Shown here: piece after piece, positions 24,727-35,904 of the stretch
Layout of the letters: the number at the start of each line of letters is the position of its first letter
Numbering within the stretch: the first letter of the stretch is position 1
Assembly (NCBI GenBank): GCA_030272585.1
Contig: BSYQ01000005.1
Location: 4,495,501-4,559,500, forward strand
Source: Bryopsis sp. KO-2023
Lineage: Eukaryota; Chlorophyta; Ulvophyceae; Bryopsidales; Bryopsidaceae
Direction of reading: 5' to 3'
Length of the DNA stretch: 64,000 nucleotides
Translations under genes and position numbers: made by a program
Notes under the pieces: generated by a model
Database searches by the model: none
What the model was told of the DNA's origin: nothing
The model's input: only the letters and a program-made list of their open reading frames with translations

Positions 24727-25778
24727 TGTTGAATGGTGTTCCTTGGTTGAGACTCAGTCGGGGACAGTTCGACCCGACTTCTTACGAAAGTCTAGGAAAC
24801 ACGCATTGAACCAATCGTTTTTACACGAAAAAGTTATCCGAAGTATCACGGTCTTTCCTTATATGTTCCCCTAGTTTCTGTCAGGTATGCGAAACGCCAT
24901 ATGCGATCCACTAATTCGATCGCGTACAATCAACATGGGCCCACCCACCTGGAACTGTAGAACTCCGAAAGAAAAAAAAACCTGAAAGCCCCGAAAGAAA
25001 AAAAATAATCGAAATCCAAAAAAACTCCCAACGCTCACGGTTCCCACGTGATAACTTCAGAAAAAACCAAAAAGGTCGCAAAACACAATGATGGACCATT
25101 CCAAAAACAAGGACCCCATAAATCCATGCATGGAAAAAATAAACCCACATTGTACCGCATCATAATTTCACTCCACTCTCGACCCCAAACCTGACTTTTT
25201 TGTCCTGCGTCGCTCAGGCCACGACTACGTTGATACGTCGATTCCAGGTCGTCAAAAAACGTCTCTGTCGGTCAGTTTTCAAACTCCCAACGCCCACCCG
25301 CCCAGTCGCATCACTCTTGACGTCCCACGCTCTTCTCTGGCGGGGACTGTGATATCTGGTCGACTCTTTTGGTGTCAGGTGTCGTTTCAGTGGTAGAAAA
25401 CTGCCGATGTGACGCGCGCGCGCTCACGTCCATTGTTACTCCAGGTCTTACTGCTTCCTCAGCCGAGCGACTCTCGTCCACTGTGGACGTCCTTCCAGAA
25501 ATAGGAAACGTCGGGGGTGAGGTCGAACTTCAAGCGCAAAGGCTCGACTTGGACTCGCTCCTGGGATTGTTGTCGACATGTTGCTCACGCTGGTCACAGG
25601 GACGATCGCCCAGGAAGCGTCACTTCGGCTCCGAAACCATGTTGAATGGTGTTCCTTGGTTGAGACTCAGTCGGGGACAGTTCGACCCGACTTCTTACGA
25701 AAGTCTAGGAAACACGCATTGAACCAATCGTTTTTACACGAAAAAGTTATCCGAAGTATCACGGTCTTTCCTTATATG

Positions 25779-25986
25779 TGTTGATTGTACGCGATCGAAT
25801 TAGTGGATCGCATATGGCGTTTCGCCTACCTGACAGAAACTAGGGGAACATATAAGGAAAGACCGTGATACTTTGGATAACTCTTCGTGTAAAAACGATT
25901 GGTTCACAACATGGTTTCCTAGACTTTCGTAAGAAGTCGGGTCGAACTGTCCCCGACTGAGTCTCAACCAAGGAACACCATCAACA
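25779..25986 (+). repeat. 5' LTR of inner TRIM
   Basis: A 208-bp terminal repeat starting TGTTGATTGTACGCG and ending CCATCAACA, with a 6-bp terminal inversion TGTTGA/TCAACA. Confidence 0.9.
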
Positions 25987-26729
25987 TGGTTTCGGAGCCG
26001 AAGTGACGCTTCCTGGGCGATCGTCCCTGTGACGAGCGTGAGCAACATGTCGACAACAACCCCAGGAGCGAGTCCAAGTCGAGCCTTTGCGCTTGAAGTT
26101 CGGTGCGCTATGCGAGTGTCACGTCGTTTGCTTTTGAACGATATTTGATGGGACGTATGGGAGTCCCTCGTTCAATTTGACGAGACGAGAGTCGCTCGGC
26201 TGAGGACGGAAGCAGTAAGACCTGGAGTAACAATGGACGTGAGCGCGCGCGCGTCACATCGGCAGTTTTCTACCACTGAAACGACACCTGACACCAAGAG
26301 TCGACCAAATATCACAGTCCCCGCCAGAGAAGAGCATGGGACGTCAAGAGTGATGCGACTGGGCGGGTGGGCGTTGGGAGTTTGAAAACTGACCGACAGA
26401 GATGTTTTTTTTGACGACCTGGAATCGACGTATCAAAGTAGTCGTGGCCTGAGCGACGCAGGACAAAGAAGTCAGGTTTGGGGTCGAGAGTGGAGTGAAA
26501 TTATGATGCGGTACAATGTGGGCTTATTTTTTCCATGCATGGATTTATGGGGTCCTTGTTTTTGGAATGGTCCATCATTGTGTTTTGCGACCTTTTTGGT
26601 TTTTTCTGAAGTTATCACGTGGGAACCGTGAGCGTTGGGAGGTTTTTTGGATTTCGATTATTTTTTTCCTTTCGGGGCTTTCAGGTTTTTTTTCTTTCGG
26701 AGTTCTACAGTTCCAGGTGGGTGGGCCCA

Positions 26730-26937
26730 TGTTGATTGTACGCGATCGAATTAGTGGATCGCATATGGCGTTTCGCCTACCTGACAGAAACTAGGGGAAC
26801 ATATAAGGAAAGACCGTGATACTTTGGATAACTCTTCGTGTAAAAACGATTGGTTCACAACATGGTTTCCTAGACTTTCGTAAGAAGTCGGGTCGAACTG
26901 TCCCCGACTGAGTCTCAACCAAGGAACACCATCAACA
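26730..26937 (+). repeat. 3' LTR of inner TRIM
   Basis: The same 208-bp sequence as the 5' LTR, with no difference noticed by eye. It is followed directly by the ATATG target duplication and the rest of the outer LTR. Confidence 0.9.
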
Positions 26938-27017
26938 ATATGTTCCCCTAGTTTCTGTCAGGTATGCGAAACGCCATATGCGATCCACTAATTCGATCGC
27001 GTACAATCAACAATCTG

Positions 27018-27466
27018 TTCTGTTTGTTTTGTTTGTTTTGTTTGTTTGTTAATCTCTGCATGGCCTGTGATTTTTTTTTTCCGATCGATTTTAGCTCTCC
27101 CAAGGCTGGTGTGCAGGAAAACCTTGAAGACTCGATTCAAGTTTGATACAGTAAATACAACGACAGAACAGTCACTAATTGATTAGGAAAAACAAGGTTT
27201 TCAAAAAAAGAAAGTTGGAAGTCTATCATGGGTTCCAGGTGAGACCAAGAAACAATTGACGTTGTGGAGGAATTCGTCTGGTTTGATATCATACCCCGTG
27301 TGACGGCGGCCTCAAGTTGATCGATTTGACAGCCTCTCGTCGACAGGACCGGCGCAACGTTACATCAACTCTCAACCACTGTGATAGGATCCCCTTTCGG
27401 AAACCCCACACAATTTTTTCATAGGTTAAACAACCAACCGACCGCGCCCAAGCTACGCAAATAGCC
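27018..27466. other. Upstream region of the LRR gene
   Basis: It starts with a TTTG/TTTTG simple repeat (about 27018-27050) right after the TRIM target duplication and runs to the LRR start. It is the presumed promoter region, so the TRIM pair lies about 450 bp from the LRR start codon. No specific site is assigned. Confidence 0.4.
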
Positions 27467-30400
27467 ATGGCGAAACGCCGATTCCTGGCAAAAACCACAG
27501 GTAACAAAATTTGAACACCTAAGGTTTCGAACAAGGATTCAAACTGCCTCCCTTCCCGAGAAAAATGCGTGCATATCCATGACGCACGATGGCGTGACGG
27601 GGTGTTTCGATACCCCCAACAGGTAGCCAAATAATCTGCGGGACGTATTGCATCGTCACCTTAGCGACGATCTTTTTCGACGGCGGCGGCGCGGAGGCCG
27701 CCGCCACTCCAGCGGATATCTCCGCGTTGTTACGATTCAAGGCGGCGATCGTCGATCACGAGGGGTATTTGCAGAAATGGAGGAACGACACGGATCCGTG
27801 CGTGGATGCGTGGCCTGGGGTGTGGTGCGATTGCGAGGCGGCGGAAAAGAAAACTGGTGTCGACTTGGAATGCGTTGATGTGGTGGAAGGGGAGAAGAGA
27901 GGGGAGGCGATCATCGCCTTGAAGCCGAAATGCGACAGCTGCAGGTGAGTCAGCTGAAAAATCAATGTGTGGGATGTGAGGTCTGGGTGCCTCTATGACC
28001 GTCCGGGGGAGCAACTCAGAGTTCACCGATGAAGTGTCAAACCCGTGATGGAATGCGATCTATTTTTGGTTTATTTCTTAAAACCACCCTTGCGGGTCAG
28101 GGGGGTAAATTCAACTGTTGATTGTTGTGATGGAATTTCAATATCTGCCAATATCTGGCAGCAAGCGTGAACTGATCATCAGACAATGGAATGAGAAAGA
28201 AGCCACCGATATGAAAATGATGGACTGCTTTTTCCCATTTTATTTTTTTTAGTATATTGCATCAAGACTGAAAGCCCCACATCCACTAGGTAACAAGAAC
28301 AAAACATGTATTTTTTTTCCCATATTTTTTAAAATATTTTTTGGGGAAAATTACTGTCAGGTGGCTGAGATTCAAGGGAACAATAGCACCAGAAATAGCA
28401 AACATTACCACCCTTCGGCTGTTGGATTTGTCGGAGCATTCTTTCGAAGGAGATATCCCAACAGAATTACAGGTGACTCTTTTGCATCTCTTTCCTTTTT
28501 TCTCAATTTTCTGGCTAAAGATGCGTGCACTTTGAAACAGTGAAAGAAAAAACTGAAATCGAAATAAAAATTGAAATTGACTACAACCAAATAAACTAAT
28601 AGTCCAGCAGTTTTTTTCTTAGTTTACAGTGGTGCGTTTTGACTTTTCCCCAACATGAAAAAGCATGGGGTTGTTTCACTCATTTCTACAGTGGCTTGAT
28701 GTAATATAATTTGAAAACAAACAATGAAAGAAAAAGAAAATATGCCACCCAGCACCACTTGTTTTTGTTTTTTTTAACCATATTTTTTCACTTCCCATCA
28801 CAGCGAATACCTAAACATTGACTAATTGGAAATTAACGTTTTGAATTCGATGCCAGAAACTGGAAGAATTGAGATTTCTGTCGTTACGGGACAACAAATT
28901 GAACGGAACTCTTCCAGACTTCTTTGGAAAATTGACCAAGCTGAAAACGCTTGAGCTCGATCGAAATTATTTCTCGGGTCCCATCCCAGAAAAGTGGTGC
29001 GTCGATGGATTCAACTCGACCAGGGTCACGCTGCAAAACAACCCAGGGTTGTGTGGTGAGTGTGGTGGTGGTGTTTTATAAAGTGAAAAATGGGTGGGTT
29101 GAAAATAAGGAGAGAGAACTATGGAAAATGGTAAAAGTGTAATGTGTCACACTTTTGGAAGTGTGAGAAATAACATGCAGATCACATTCAGATTCATTGG
29201 GCTGAGCCCTTACTGTTTTCTGTCTTCTCAACCATTCAGGAGAAAATGGATCACTCGTCCGTTTAGTTCTTTTTTTTCAGTAGATGCATTTTGTTATTAT
29301 TAAAATTATTAACGAACGAATGATTGTCAGAATTTTTGAATTTCATTTGCCCTTCCACTTTAATTCGATGGAGATTTCTGGATTCTGGTTGAGATTAATT
29401 ACCTTCACCATTAATCTTTTTTTGTTCCAAAAAGTCATTGATATTTTTTCTTTATTTTTTGGTAAAATGCAATACTGAGGCTGTCAGCCCCACATAGCCC
29501 ATCGTGCGAATTAGTGATATGGGCCATTACGTCATATTATTTTTTTTCCAGAAGTAATTTTTCAATCTTTTTTTTTTTTTTTCTTGCGATCCAAACGCAG
29601 GGACCATCCCTCCATGCATCAAAAACCCCATAGTAGATTTCACATACATATCACGAAAAGCTGACCTTCAAGAGGGGATATGCGACACCACTCCACCGGT
29701 GTGCTCCGAAAAAAACGGCTGCAAAATATCCGTCCCGAAATATTGGATCCATGAAGACATCATATCGTTTGGATTTGATGAATTCGAGGATCGAGAGAGT
29801 AATATGACGGGATATTCCTTTTCGGTGGCGTTGGCTGATGGTGGAGGCCGAGCAGGCCAGGAGGTGGTGTCTGACATGCAGCTGGAAGCTGCAAGGAATC
29901 TAAAGATCGAGATCATCAACAGGCAGCACCCGGTAATCAAACATGGCTGTTTGATAAGAAAAATGAGTTAAAACAAACTTATCATTCCGGAAGATTTTAT
30001 AATGGTGTCGGCTGATTCTCCTGTGGCTGCTGAATGTGACAGCGATCGATCGAATCTTTGTTTTGCTCTTTTTTTTTGCCTGTTTAGGAAACTGGGGAGA
30101 AGCGTAGATATTATAACGTCAAGCATTACCTGACCGGGGTTGGATTGGCCTCTGGAGCTCGATTTAAAGTGACTGTGACTGGAACGAATGGAGCTGGGCC
30201 CCCTCTGACTACTGCTGTCACCAGTGATCCTGTGACGACTGATTTCACGGGGCCCTTGGGGGGTTCAACGGTTTTTAACAGGTGATGGTCTGGGAGTGGT
30301 TGATGGAGAGGTCACTTCTTTCTGTTTGGTTAAGCAATGGAGCATCACAGAAGATAATGGATCGAAAAGGGGATTTCTTTTTTTTTTTTGGTTAAATTTC

Positions 30401-32046
30401 TTATATAATATTTTTTTTCAAAGAGAACTTTGCATCAAGCGGCTTTCCTTTCAATTTTAATAACGATGCAATTTATCATTTACGGGACTGCGCTGTGGCT
30501 GTCTTTTGGGAAAAGGAAAAAAAGGACATGGAGCAGAGAGCCAGCGCAACTTTTGGAAAACAAAATAAATAAAGTAATAAAGTAATCAATTACTTGACTT
30601 AAACTTCAACAAATCACATTTTTGACTGTTGAATATTCAACAGCAAAGTGTGATCCCTAATTTTTTTTGAACTGAGCAAAGACCAGCAGACCATTGTTTT
30701 CCAAATGTATTGACGAAATGTTGATTTATTTATTTTTTTTTCAAAGGGTGCCAGTCAGTGGTGAAAAAACACAAGAGGCCGGTCAGTTGGGCGTTTCGTG
30801 GATTCCGTTCGAAGACAAAGAGAGCAATGTATGCTCACCATCACTCTTTCCCAACATTTTAAAAATGTGTAATTTTTTCTGAGGAAAAAAACGCCACAGT
30901 TATTTCATTGCTCAAAAGAATGCTCAGAATATGAACTGGTATAAAAAAGGATATATCATGTCAAACACCCCTCAATTTGTCACATTTAGACTTATGCTTT
31001 TTTTTTGAGTAATGTGAGTTGGATGATGTGAATTTTGGAGGTGCTTCCTTTGCAGTCGGGAAAAAAAAGTGTGATGGAGGTGAATCACTTTTTGTTTATA
31101 TATTAAATTCTACCCCCTCTCTCTGTGCCTTTTCAGATTTCGTCCGTTTCTGTGCAACTGGTGGAAGTTGATGAGAAAGGGTCCTTGGAAAAAAATGTCA
31201 CAGCTCCAATCAGCGTCCCTGAAAGTCAAAACACCTTGGATGTGAATGCAGAACTGAAGGTATGTTTTTTATTTTTATTTATTTTTTTTTTTTTTCATTT
31301 TAAAAGTAGACACACAAAAAAAGTATATCTTTTTCTTTTGTTGTTGCAAAAATTGCAATGAAAAAGTTCTAAAATTGGTGTGGTTACCTGCTTTCTTAGT
31401 GAAGGACTTTCGTTGGTCGAAAACTCATTTGGCAATTTTTAATATTTTTTGGAGATGGAGAATGCTGGTGATTTTCACAGGCAGATACCTTGTATCAATT
31501 TGAAGTGAGGGCTATCAACAGAGCCGGGATCGGCACCACTCGGAGTTCGCAACCCTTTTTGTGAGTGTGACAAATATCAAAAAGCAAGAAAAAAAAAATT
31601 CAACTCAAATCTTTCCCATTCGTAATGAGATAGAGTTTCCTCCATCTTCATCTCAACGCCTTTTCCCCCAAAAAAAAATAAAAAAATAAAATAAATAGAA
31701 GAAAAATAAAAAAATAATAACTATCAGCTGTAGACTAAAAAAACAAACCATCGATTTTCTTGTCTCTTTTTTTTTTCTTTCTGTGGCTTATTTTTTCCCC
31801 CTTTTGGACCATCACAGAGTTTCAACCCCGACGCACTCCTCCGGCAATGAAGAAATGACAAAATTTCGATTGGTGTTCATTATCGGGGGCTTGGTGCTGG
31901 CTGCCGTTTTTTTCGCCATCGGCATCGGGGTGATTGTCTGGAAGAGGGGCTGGATCGAGGAATTATCCACGCACTCCCACATGCACAAAAAAGCAGAAAG
32001 AAGCCAAACTCGCTCCCCACGTATATCCGTTTCAGTAAGGCGGTGA
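27467..32046 (+). CDS. Single-pass membrane protein with LRRs and fibronectin-III-like domains, ten exons
   Basis: Exons 27467-27500, 27623-27944, 28361-28472, 28857-29055, 29601-29932, 30088-30281, 30747-30828, 31137-31259, 31481-31560 and 31818-32046 join in phase to 1707 nt (568 residues). The order is: basic start plus hydrophobic signal region (ICGTYCIVTLATIFF); a plant LRRNT cap (ALLRFKAAI, then CVDAWPGVWCDC); about four plant-type LRRs (LRFLSLRDNKLNGTLPDFFG, LDRNYFSGPIPEKW); a Cys pair after NNPGLCG; then two regions that resemble FN3 beta-sandwiches (ending FKVTVTGTNGAGPP and YQFEVRAINRAGIG). One membrane helix (VFIIGGLVLAAVFFAIGIGVIVW) and a short basic tail follow. There is no kinase. 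It is probably a cell-surface receptor-like or adhesion protein. A GTAAG lies just before the stop, so a longer spliced tail is possible. Confidence 0.8.
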
Positions 32047-33716
32047 TGAGGGAAAAAAACAAACAGGAAAAAAACAAACAGAAATCTTGTTTTTGGTTTT
32101 CTTTTTCTTTTCTTTTTCTTGGTTTTCTTCTTCCTCCCACCCCCCGCCCATCCCATCCAGTATTTGTTTATACAATATTTTCTGGTTTCTGTTCTATGGA
32201 TCTCAGTGTTGCATTCTTCTTTTTCTTTTCTTTTTCTTTTTCGCTTTTTTTTTTCCTTATTTCGGAAGAGAATTGATTAGGAAAGTTTCTCTCTTTTTCA
32301 CTCTTTTTTTTTCTGGCAGGCTGTGGAAGTTTGGTTTTTCTTTTTTTTTTTTTGGGGGGGGGGGGGGGGGGCGTTGGGGTTGGGGAGCGTCTTTTTGTGA
32401 GCCCATGGATTTGTGTTTCTGGAAAGACAAAGGTGAAAGTATAATAATGAGGGTTTTGCTCCAGATATTATTTCGCTGCTGCTGGTGCTGCTTCTTTATT
32501 GTTGTTTTTTTTTTTTGAAGGGCGGGGGGTGGGTGGGATTGGACCAACAAGACATAAATTGACTTTAGATCCTCTTCTTTCCTGGAAAACAAAGAAAAGA
32601 AAAATACACTCTTTCCATTCTGGTTTGTTTTGTTTATGTACAAGAGTTGATATATTACGTCGATACAAGCAAAAAGAAGTTCTAAGAATAGGGCGATGGA
32701 AAAATAATGAAGAAAAAAATTAATGAAAACGATGAAAATAACTGACTTACCAAATTTTCAGTCGGAGATACTTTCTCAAAAAAGTTTGTGAAAAGGGGAA
32801 GAAAAAAAAGGAGGGGGGGGGGGGTTATTAGGAGTAGTTCAAGGATTTAGTGATCTGTTGTTTTTTAAAACAGAAAAGCAGAAAAAAAGGGAGGAAAAAA
32901 AAAGTGGGGCTCCGTTCGTATAATACCAAGTTATCTATCAATCGGGCAGCAAGGTCAAGAAAAGATTTTATTTAAAAAATCGTAATAAATAGATATATGG
33001 TTTTTTTCTTTTTTTTTTCTTTTTAAAGGGGTGTTGGTATCTGGGAAGGTAGTCGATATGTACGTTTAAGAAAAAAGATAAAAATATATATATTTTGGAA
33101 AGAAACAGGTTAAAAAGAGTGTGAATTGATGGAGAGAGGCGGTGGGGTGGGGGTCTGTAACTCAATGTGAATGCAACCCATGTGCTTGAACCCCAAGAAG
33201 GATGATTTGAGATCATAAAGAGGAAGCTTCCTTGGAGTTTGCCTGTTCATCAAGGAAAATCTTTAATGGAAAATGGAATGGAGCAGGGGAAATGTGACCA
33301 GAGGTTTTGGTTTGGTTCTAGAACCAAACCATCACAATTCTGTTGCGGCTGCTTCCCAAAAAATGACGCTTTCTGAGTGGGGTAGCGAACAGAAGTTTGC
33401 TCCTTTTTTCCTCTTTACTGCTATGGATCATAAAACCCATCGAAAAGTTGGAGCAAGTTTACCAGACTCCTCAAAAGCTTTTTCATAAAACCCATCGAAA
33501 ATATTGGAGCAACTTGACCAGACTACTCACAGCGTAACACAAGGATCATAGTGCTGAAGTCGAAGAAAAAAGTCGAGCAGTCCACACATTCATGTTCAAC
33601 TTTCTCCCCCACCTCATTTCCTTTGTAACGTTTGGTACAAGAAAGAAACCGGTTTTTTTTTTTGCGTTTCTTGCACAAGTGCTGTCAAAATCATGTCTTT
33701 GATTGGTTTGCTAAAA
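32047..33716. other. Low-complexity spacer downstream of the LRR gene
   Basis: T- and G-rich runs (for example G17-18 near 32354-32371) and A-rich strings; no gene is seen. It includes a perfect 24-bp palindrome at 33308-33331 and a 46-bp direct duplication near 33428 and 33484. Confidence 0.6.
33308..33331. repeat. Perfect 24-bp palindrome
   Basis: TGGTTTGGTTCTAGAACCAAACCA reads the same on both strands. It lies in non-coding DNA between two genes and could be a dimeric protein-binding site or a hairpin. No role is known. Confidence 0.6.
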
Positions 33717-34664
33717 TCAAGTTTGCACTTCATCCACCACAGAGTTCATGAGGGTGTCATTTGACCTGACTCCACCTTGCCTTGATAAAGGGGATCTGAT
33801 CCCCTTGCTTTGCAACAGCCCTCTCACTATGTCTGCTTTTACAGGTGATGTAAGTGAGGCTATACATTGAGACATCCTCGAAATGTACCTAAAACGAAAG
33901 CTCATGTTTATAGAAAGAAAAGTAAAAAAAAAATGTGTGGATGCAAAGGAATGAGTGACTAACCTGTGAACTACAAATTTAAAGGAAGTGCCAAGGCCCG
34001 GACAGATTTTTTTTTTCTTCTTAAACAAAGAAGGCTAACACTTTTTGTGGCCATTCCACCCTCCCCTTACCCTGATTTATTCCCCACCCAGCCAGTTACA
34101 TGAAACGATTGTACGACACGGATTGATCTTGATATCAACTCACATCTGAGTGGGAAAAAAAACCTACCTCCTCTTGGTCCTTTCAGAAGGTTCCCTTTCT
34201 GTTGAGCACCTCTTCAATGTGGTCGATGGCCTTGCTAAATCAGGGTTCTTGGAGTTTTGAGGTGTGGAGGATGCCACACCGCTTCTTCTCCTTTGAGTCT
34301 TCTGAGATTCACCTCCTTCATCAGGCCTTTCATCAGGCCTTTCGCTCTCATTTTCACTTCCAATCACTTCACTTTGATGAAGTTTTGGGAACATGGATTG
34401 CCTTGGCCGCCTATGTGGCAATACTTCTGTGTAGAAGTACCTCGCATATTCAACACTTTCCAGGCCATATCTGACCTTCAATCTGGATAATTTTTTTATA
34501 ATTTTTCTCCCTTCTTTTTTTGTGATAGTTCCATACTGTTTTTTTCTCCCCTTCATCCCCAGGAAGTGAAAAGAGTCGGCAACCAGGTCGACAATGAAGT
34601 CCAAAAAACTGTCACCTCCTTGAATAGTCGTCACAAACACGCGAACCACTCTCTCGAACGCCAC
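33717..34664 (-). CDS. Unknown protein, two exons, basic Ser/Arg-rich C-terminal half
   Basis: Exon 34168-34664 ends at a good donor (AG/GTAGGT). It joins 33717-33888 through a TTTTAG acceptor, for 669 nt in phase and 222 residues. The N-terminal third has a mixed hydrophobic segment (SFLDFIVDLVADSFHFLG), then a basic region (KKEGRKIIKKLSRLKVRYGL). The middle is polar and charged with ERPDERPDEGG repeats and RRR; the last exon is rich in Ser, Gln and Arg. I recognise no family. Without the splice the frame stops two codons later, so the extension rests on the splice signals. Confidence 0.45.
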
Positions 34665-35592
34665 GAAATTTTAACCGTAGCGCGGCAAGAATATTGTATA
34701 GCCGCCCTCAAATTTTTGTTTCGATTGGCTGCGTGGATGATGAGTAATCGACGAATTGTGACCTAATTCAGACACGAACTACATGCCAAAAATAACGATT
34801 TTTCGCCTATGTTTCGTTTTGTCGCCATGCTGAGTATTTTTTTTGGCCCGGTTGGCCCGGTAACCGATCGGTCAGAGATCAATGGTTGGGTAATATTGGG
34901 AACAGAGGAGATCAAGGACGAATATTGAGATGTAAACAGATTATTAGTGCAAAAAAAAAAAAGTATTTTTTTTCGGTATTTTTGATGTGCGCCAATTTAT
35001 TTGAGAGAACCATACCCCCGTGAGCATGTTTTTGAGGCGTTATTACACCGGTCCGTATCTACAAACACTGATTGTCATTCAAAAAGAAAAAACATGTTTT
35101 TGAGGCCCGGGCTTCTGCGCATGTAATTTTTGAAGAGAGTTTGGTTTGGTTTTGAGTGCAATTTCATTAAAGAAGTGGATGAAAGATTTGAAAACATTGC
35201 TGCCAAAGTTTCAAATCGAAAGACATCTATTGGAGTTCTCTTTTGATGCAATGACTGGAACAATGATTTTTAGGAAAGATACGTGTCCGAAATCAGGCGA
35301 TTTTGGTCATGAGAGTTGTATAACTGGTCATGATTTTGTTCTCATAATCGTCGAATTCCACCAATAGTCTCTTGTGGTGTGATCATAAGATATATATATA
35401 AATCGAGATACGACATCTGAAGCGGCCTATCTCAAAAAACAAAAAAAGAAACAAATATATATATATGCGAGAGGGGAGGGTGTCCTGTTTCAACACAACA
35501 TGAAAACCCCACGATGCTCCAAGAGTATCAATCAATCAATTGCAGTAAAAAGAGGCCATCACCCCCCACAATACCAGAGTACTACGAGGTAA
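34665..35592. other. Spacer upstream of the chromovirus
   Basis: This holds the 5' flank of the unknown gene. A 73-codon plus-strand frame at 35146-35367 has no recognised similarity and no supporting signals. An (AT)n tract lies near 35455-35465. Confidence 0.5.
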
Positions 35593-35597
35593 GAACA

Positions 35598-35809
35598 TGT
35601 AGTCGGGTTACTGATTATCGGGCTAATAGAGCCACGAGGTTGACTTTCTCGGTGTCCGACATAGAGTTAGGATAAAGGGCACTATTGGGATTGTATCGAG
35701 GACCGTGTTTTTGACCTGTGTAAGACATTGACGCTCGATAGAGCTTGTGACTCCGACCACTCCTCCCACACGACTTGACTCCCTCTCATAAACAACGTGA
35801 CCCTCTACA
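35598..35809 (+). repeat. 5' LTR of chromovirus
   Basis: A 212-bp direct repeat from TGTAGTCGGG to CCTCTACA. It should carry the element's promoter. Same length as the 3' copy; no mismatch noticed by eye. Confidence 0.95.
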
Positions 35810-35810
35810 A

Positions 35811-35822
35811 TGGTTTCGGAGC
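35811..35822 (+). promoter_or_regulatory. Primer-binding site of chromovirus
   Basis: TGGTTTCGGAGC starts one base after the 5' LTR. It resembles the TGGTATCAGAGC site that plant gypsy elements use for initiator-Met tRNA priming, with two differences. The same 12 bases occur in both TRIM copies. Confidence 0.75.
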
Positions 35823-35904
35823 TTTAACCTCTCAACGAGGAACGATCGGATAAGGAACGAGGAATCACAGAGAGACGTCACGCTCAACTTTCCAAACTGG
35901 GACC

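Larger units (their letters stand above)
25779..26937 (+). mobile_element. Inner TRIM inserted into the LTR of the outer one
   Basis: This element is 1159 bp with two 208-bp LTRs (25779-25986 and 26730-26937) that look identical by eye, so insertion was recent. A primer-binding site TGGTTTCGGAGC follows the 5' LTR at 25987-25998. A purine-rich tract (AGGTGGGTGGGCCCA, 26715-26729) precedes the 3' LTR. The 5-bp target duplication ATATG is at 25774-25778 and 26938-26942. It lies in the opposite orientation to its host element, so the pair looks like a large imperfect palindrome. It has no pol genes and must be moved in trans. The internal regions of the two copies differ by a block of unalignable sequence around 26100-26210. 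Confidence 0.92.
24727..27012 (-). mobile_element. Outer TRIM (miniature LTR retrotransposon), interrupted
   Basis: A non-autonomous LTR element in minus orientation. Its 3' LTR is 24727-24935 (209 bp, ends TGTTGA and TCAACA as written on the plus strand). Its 5' LTR starts at 25640, breaks at 25778 and resumes at 26943-27012, again 209 bp in total. The primer-binding site (TGGTTTCGGAGC on the minus strand, 25628-25639) adjoins the 5' LTR. A purine tract (24936-24950) adjoins the 3' LTR. A 5-bp target duplication ATCTG lies at 24722-24726 and 27013-27017. The internal part is only about 700 bp and encodes no gag or pol. A second element of the same family sits in the 5' LTR. Confidence 0.9.

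Noticed and set aside
24727..27012. Fold-back or palindromic DNA transposon
   Set aside because: LTR ends, primer-binding sites, purine tracts and two separate 5-bp duplications explain it as two nested LTR-type miniature elements in opposite orientation.
35146..35367. 73-codon plus-strand frame before the chromovirus
   Set aside because: No recognised similarity and no neighbouring exons in phase.
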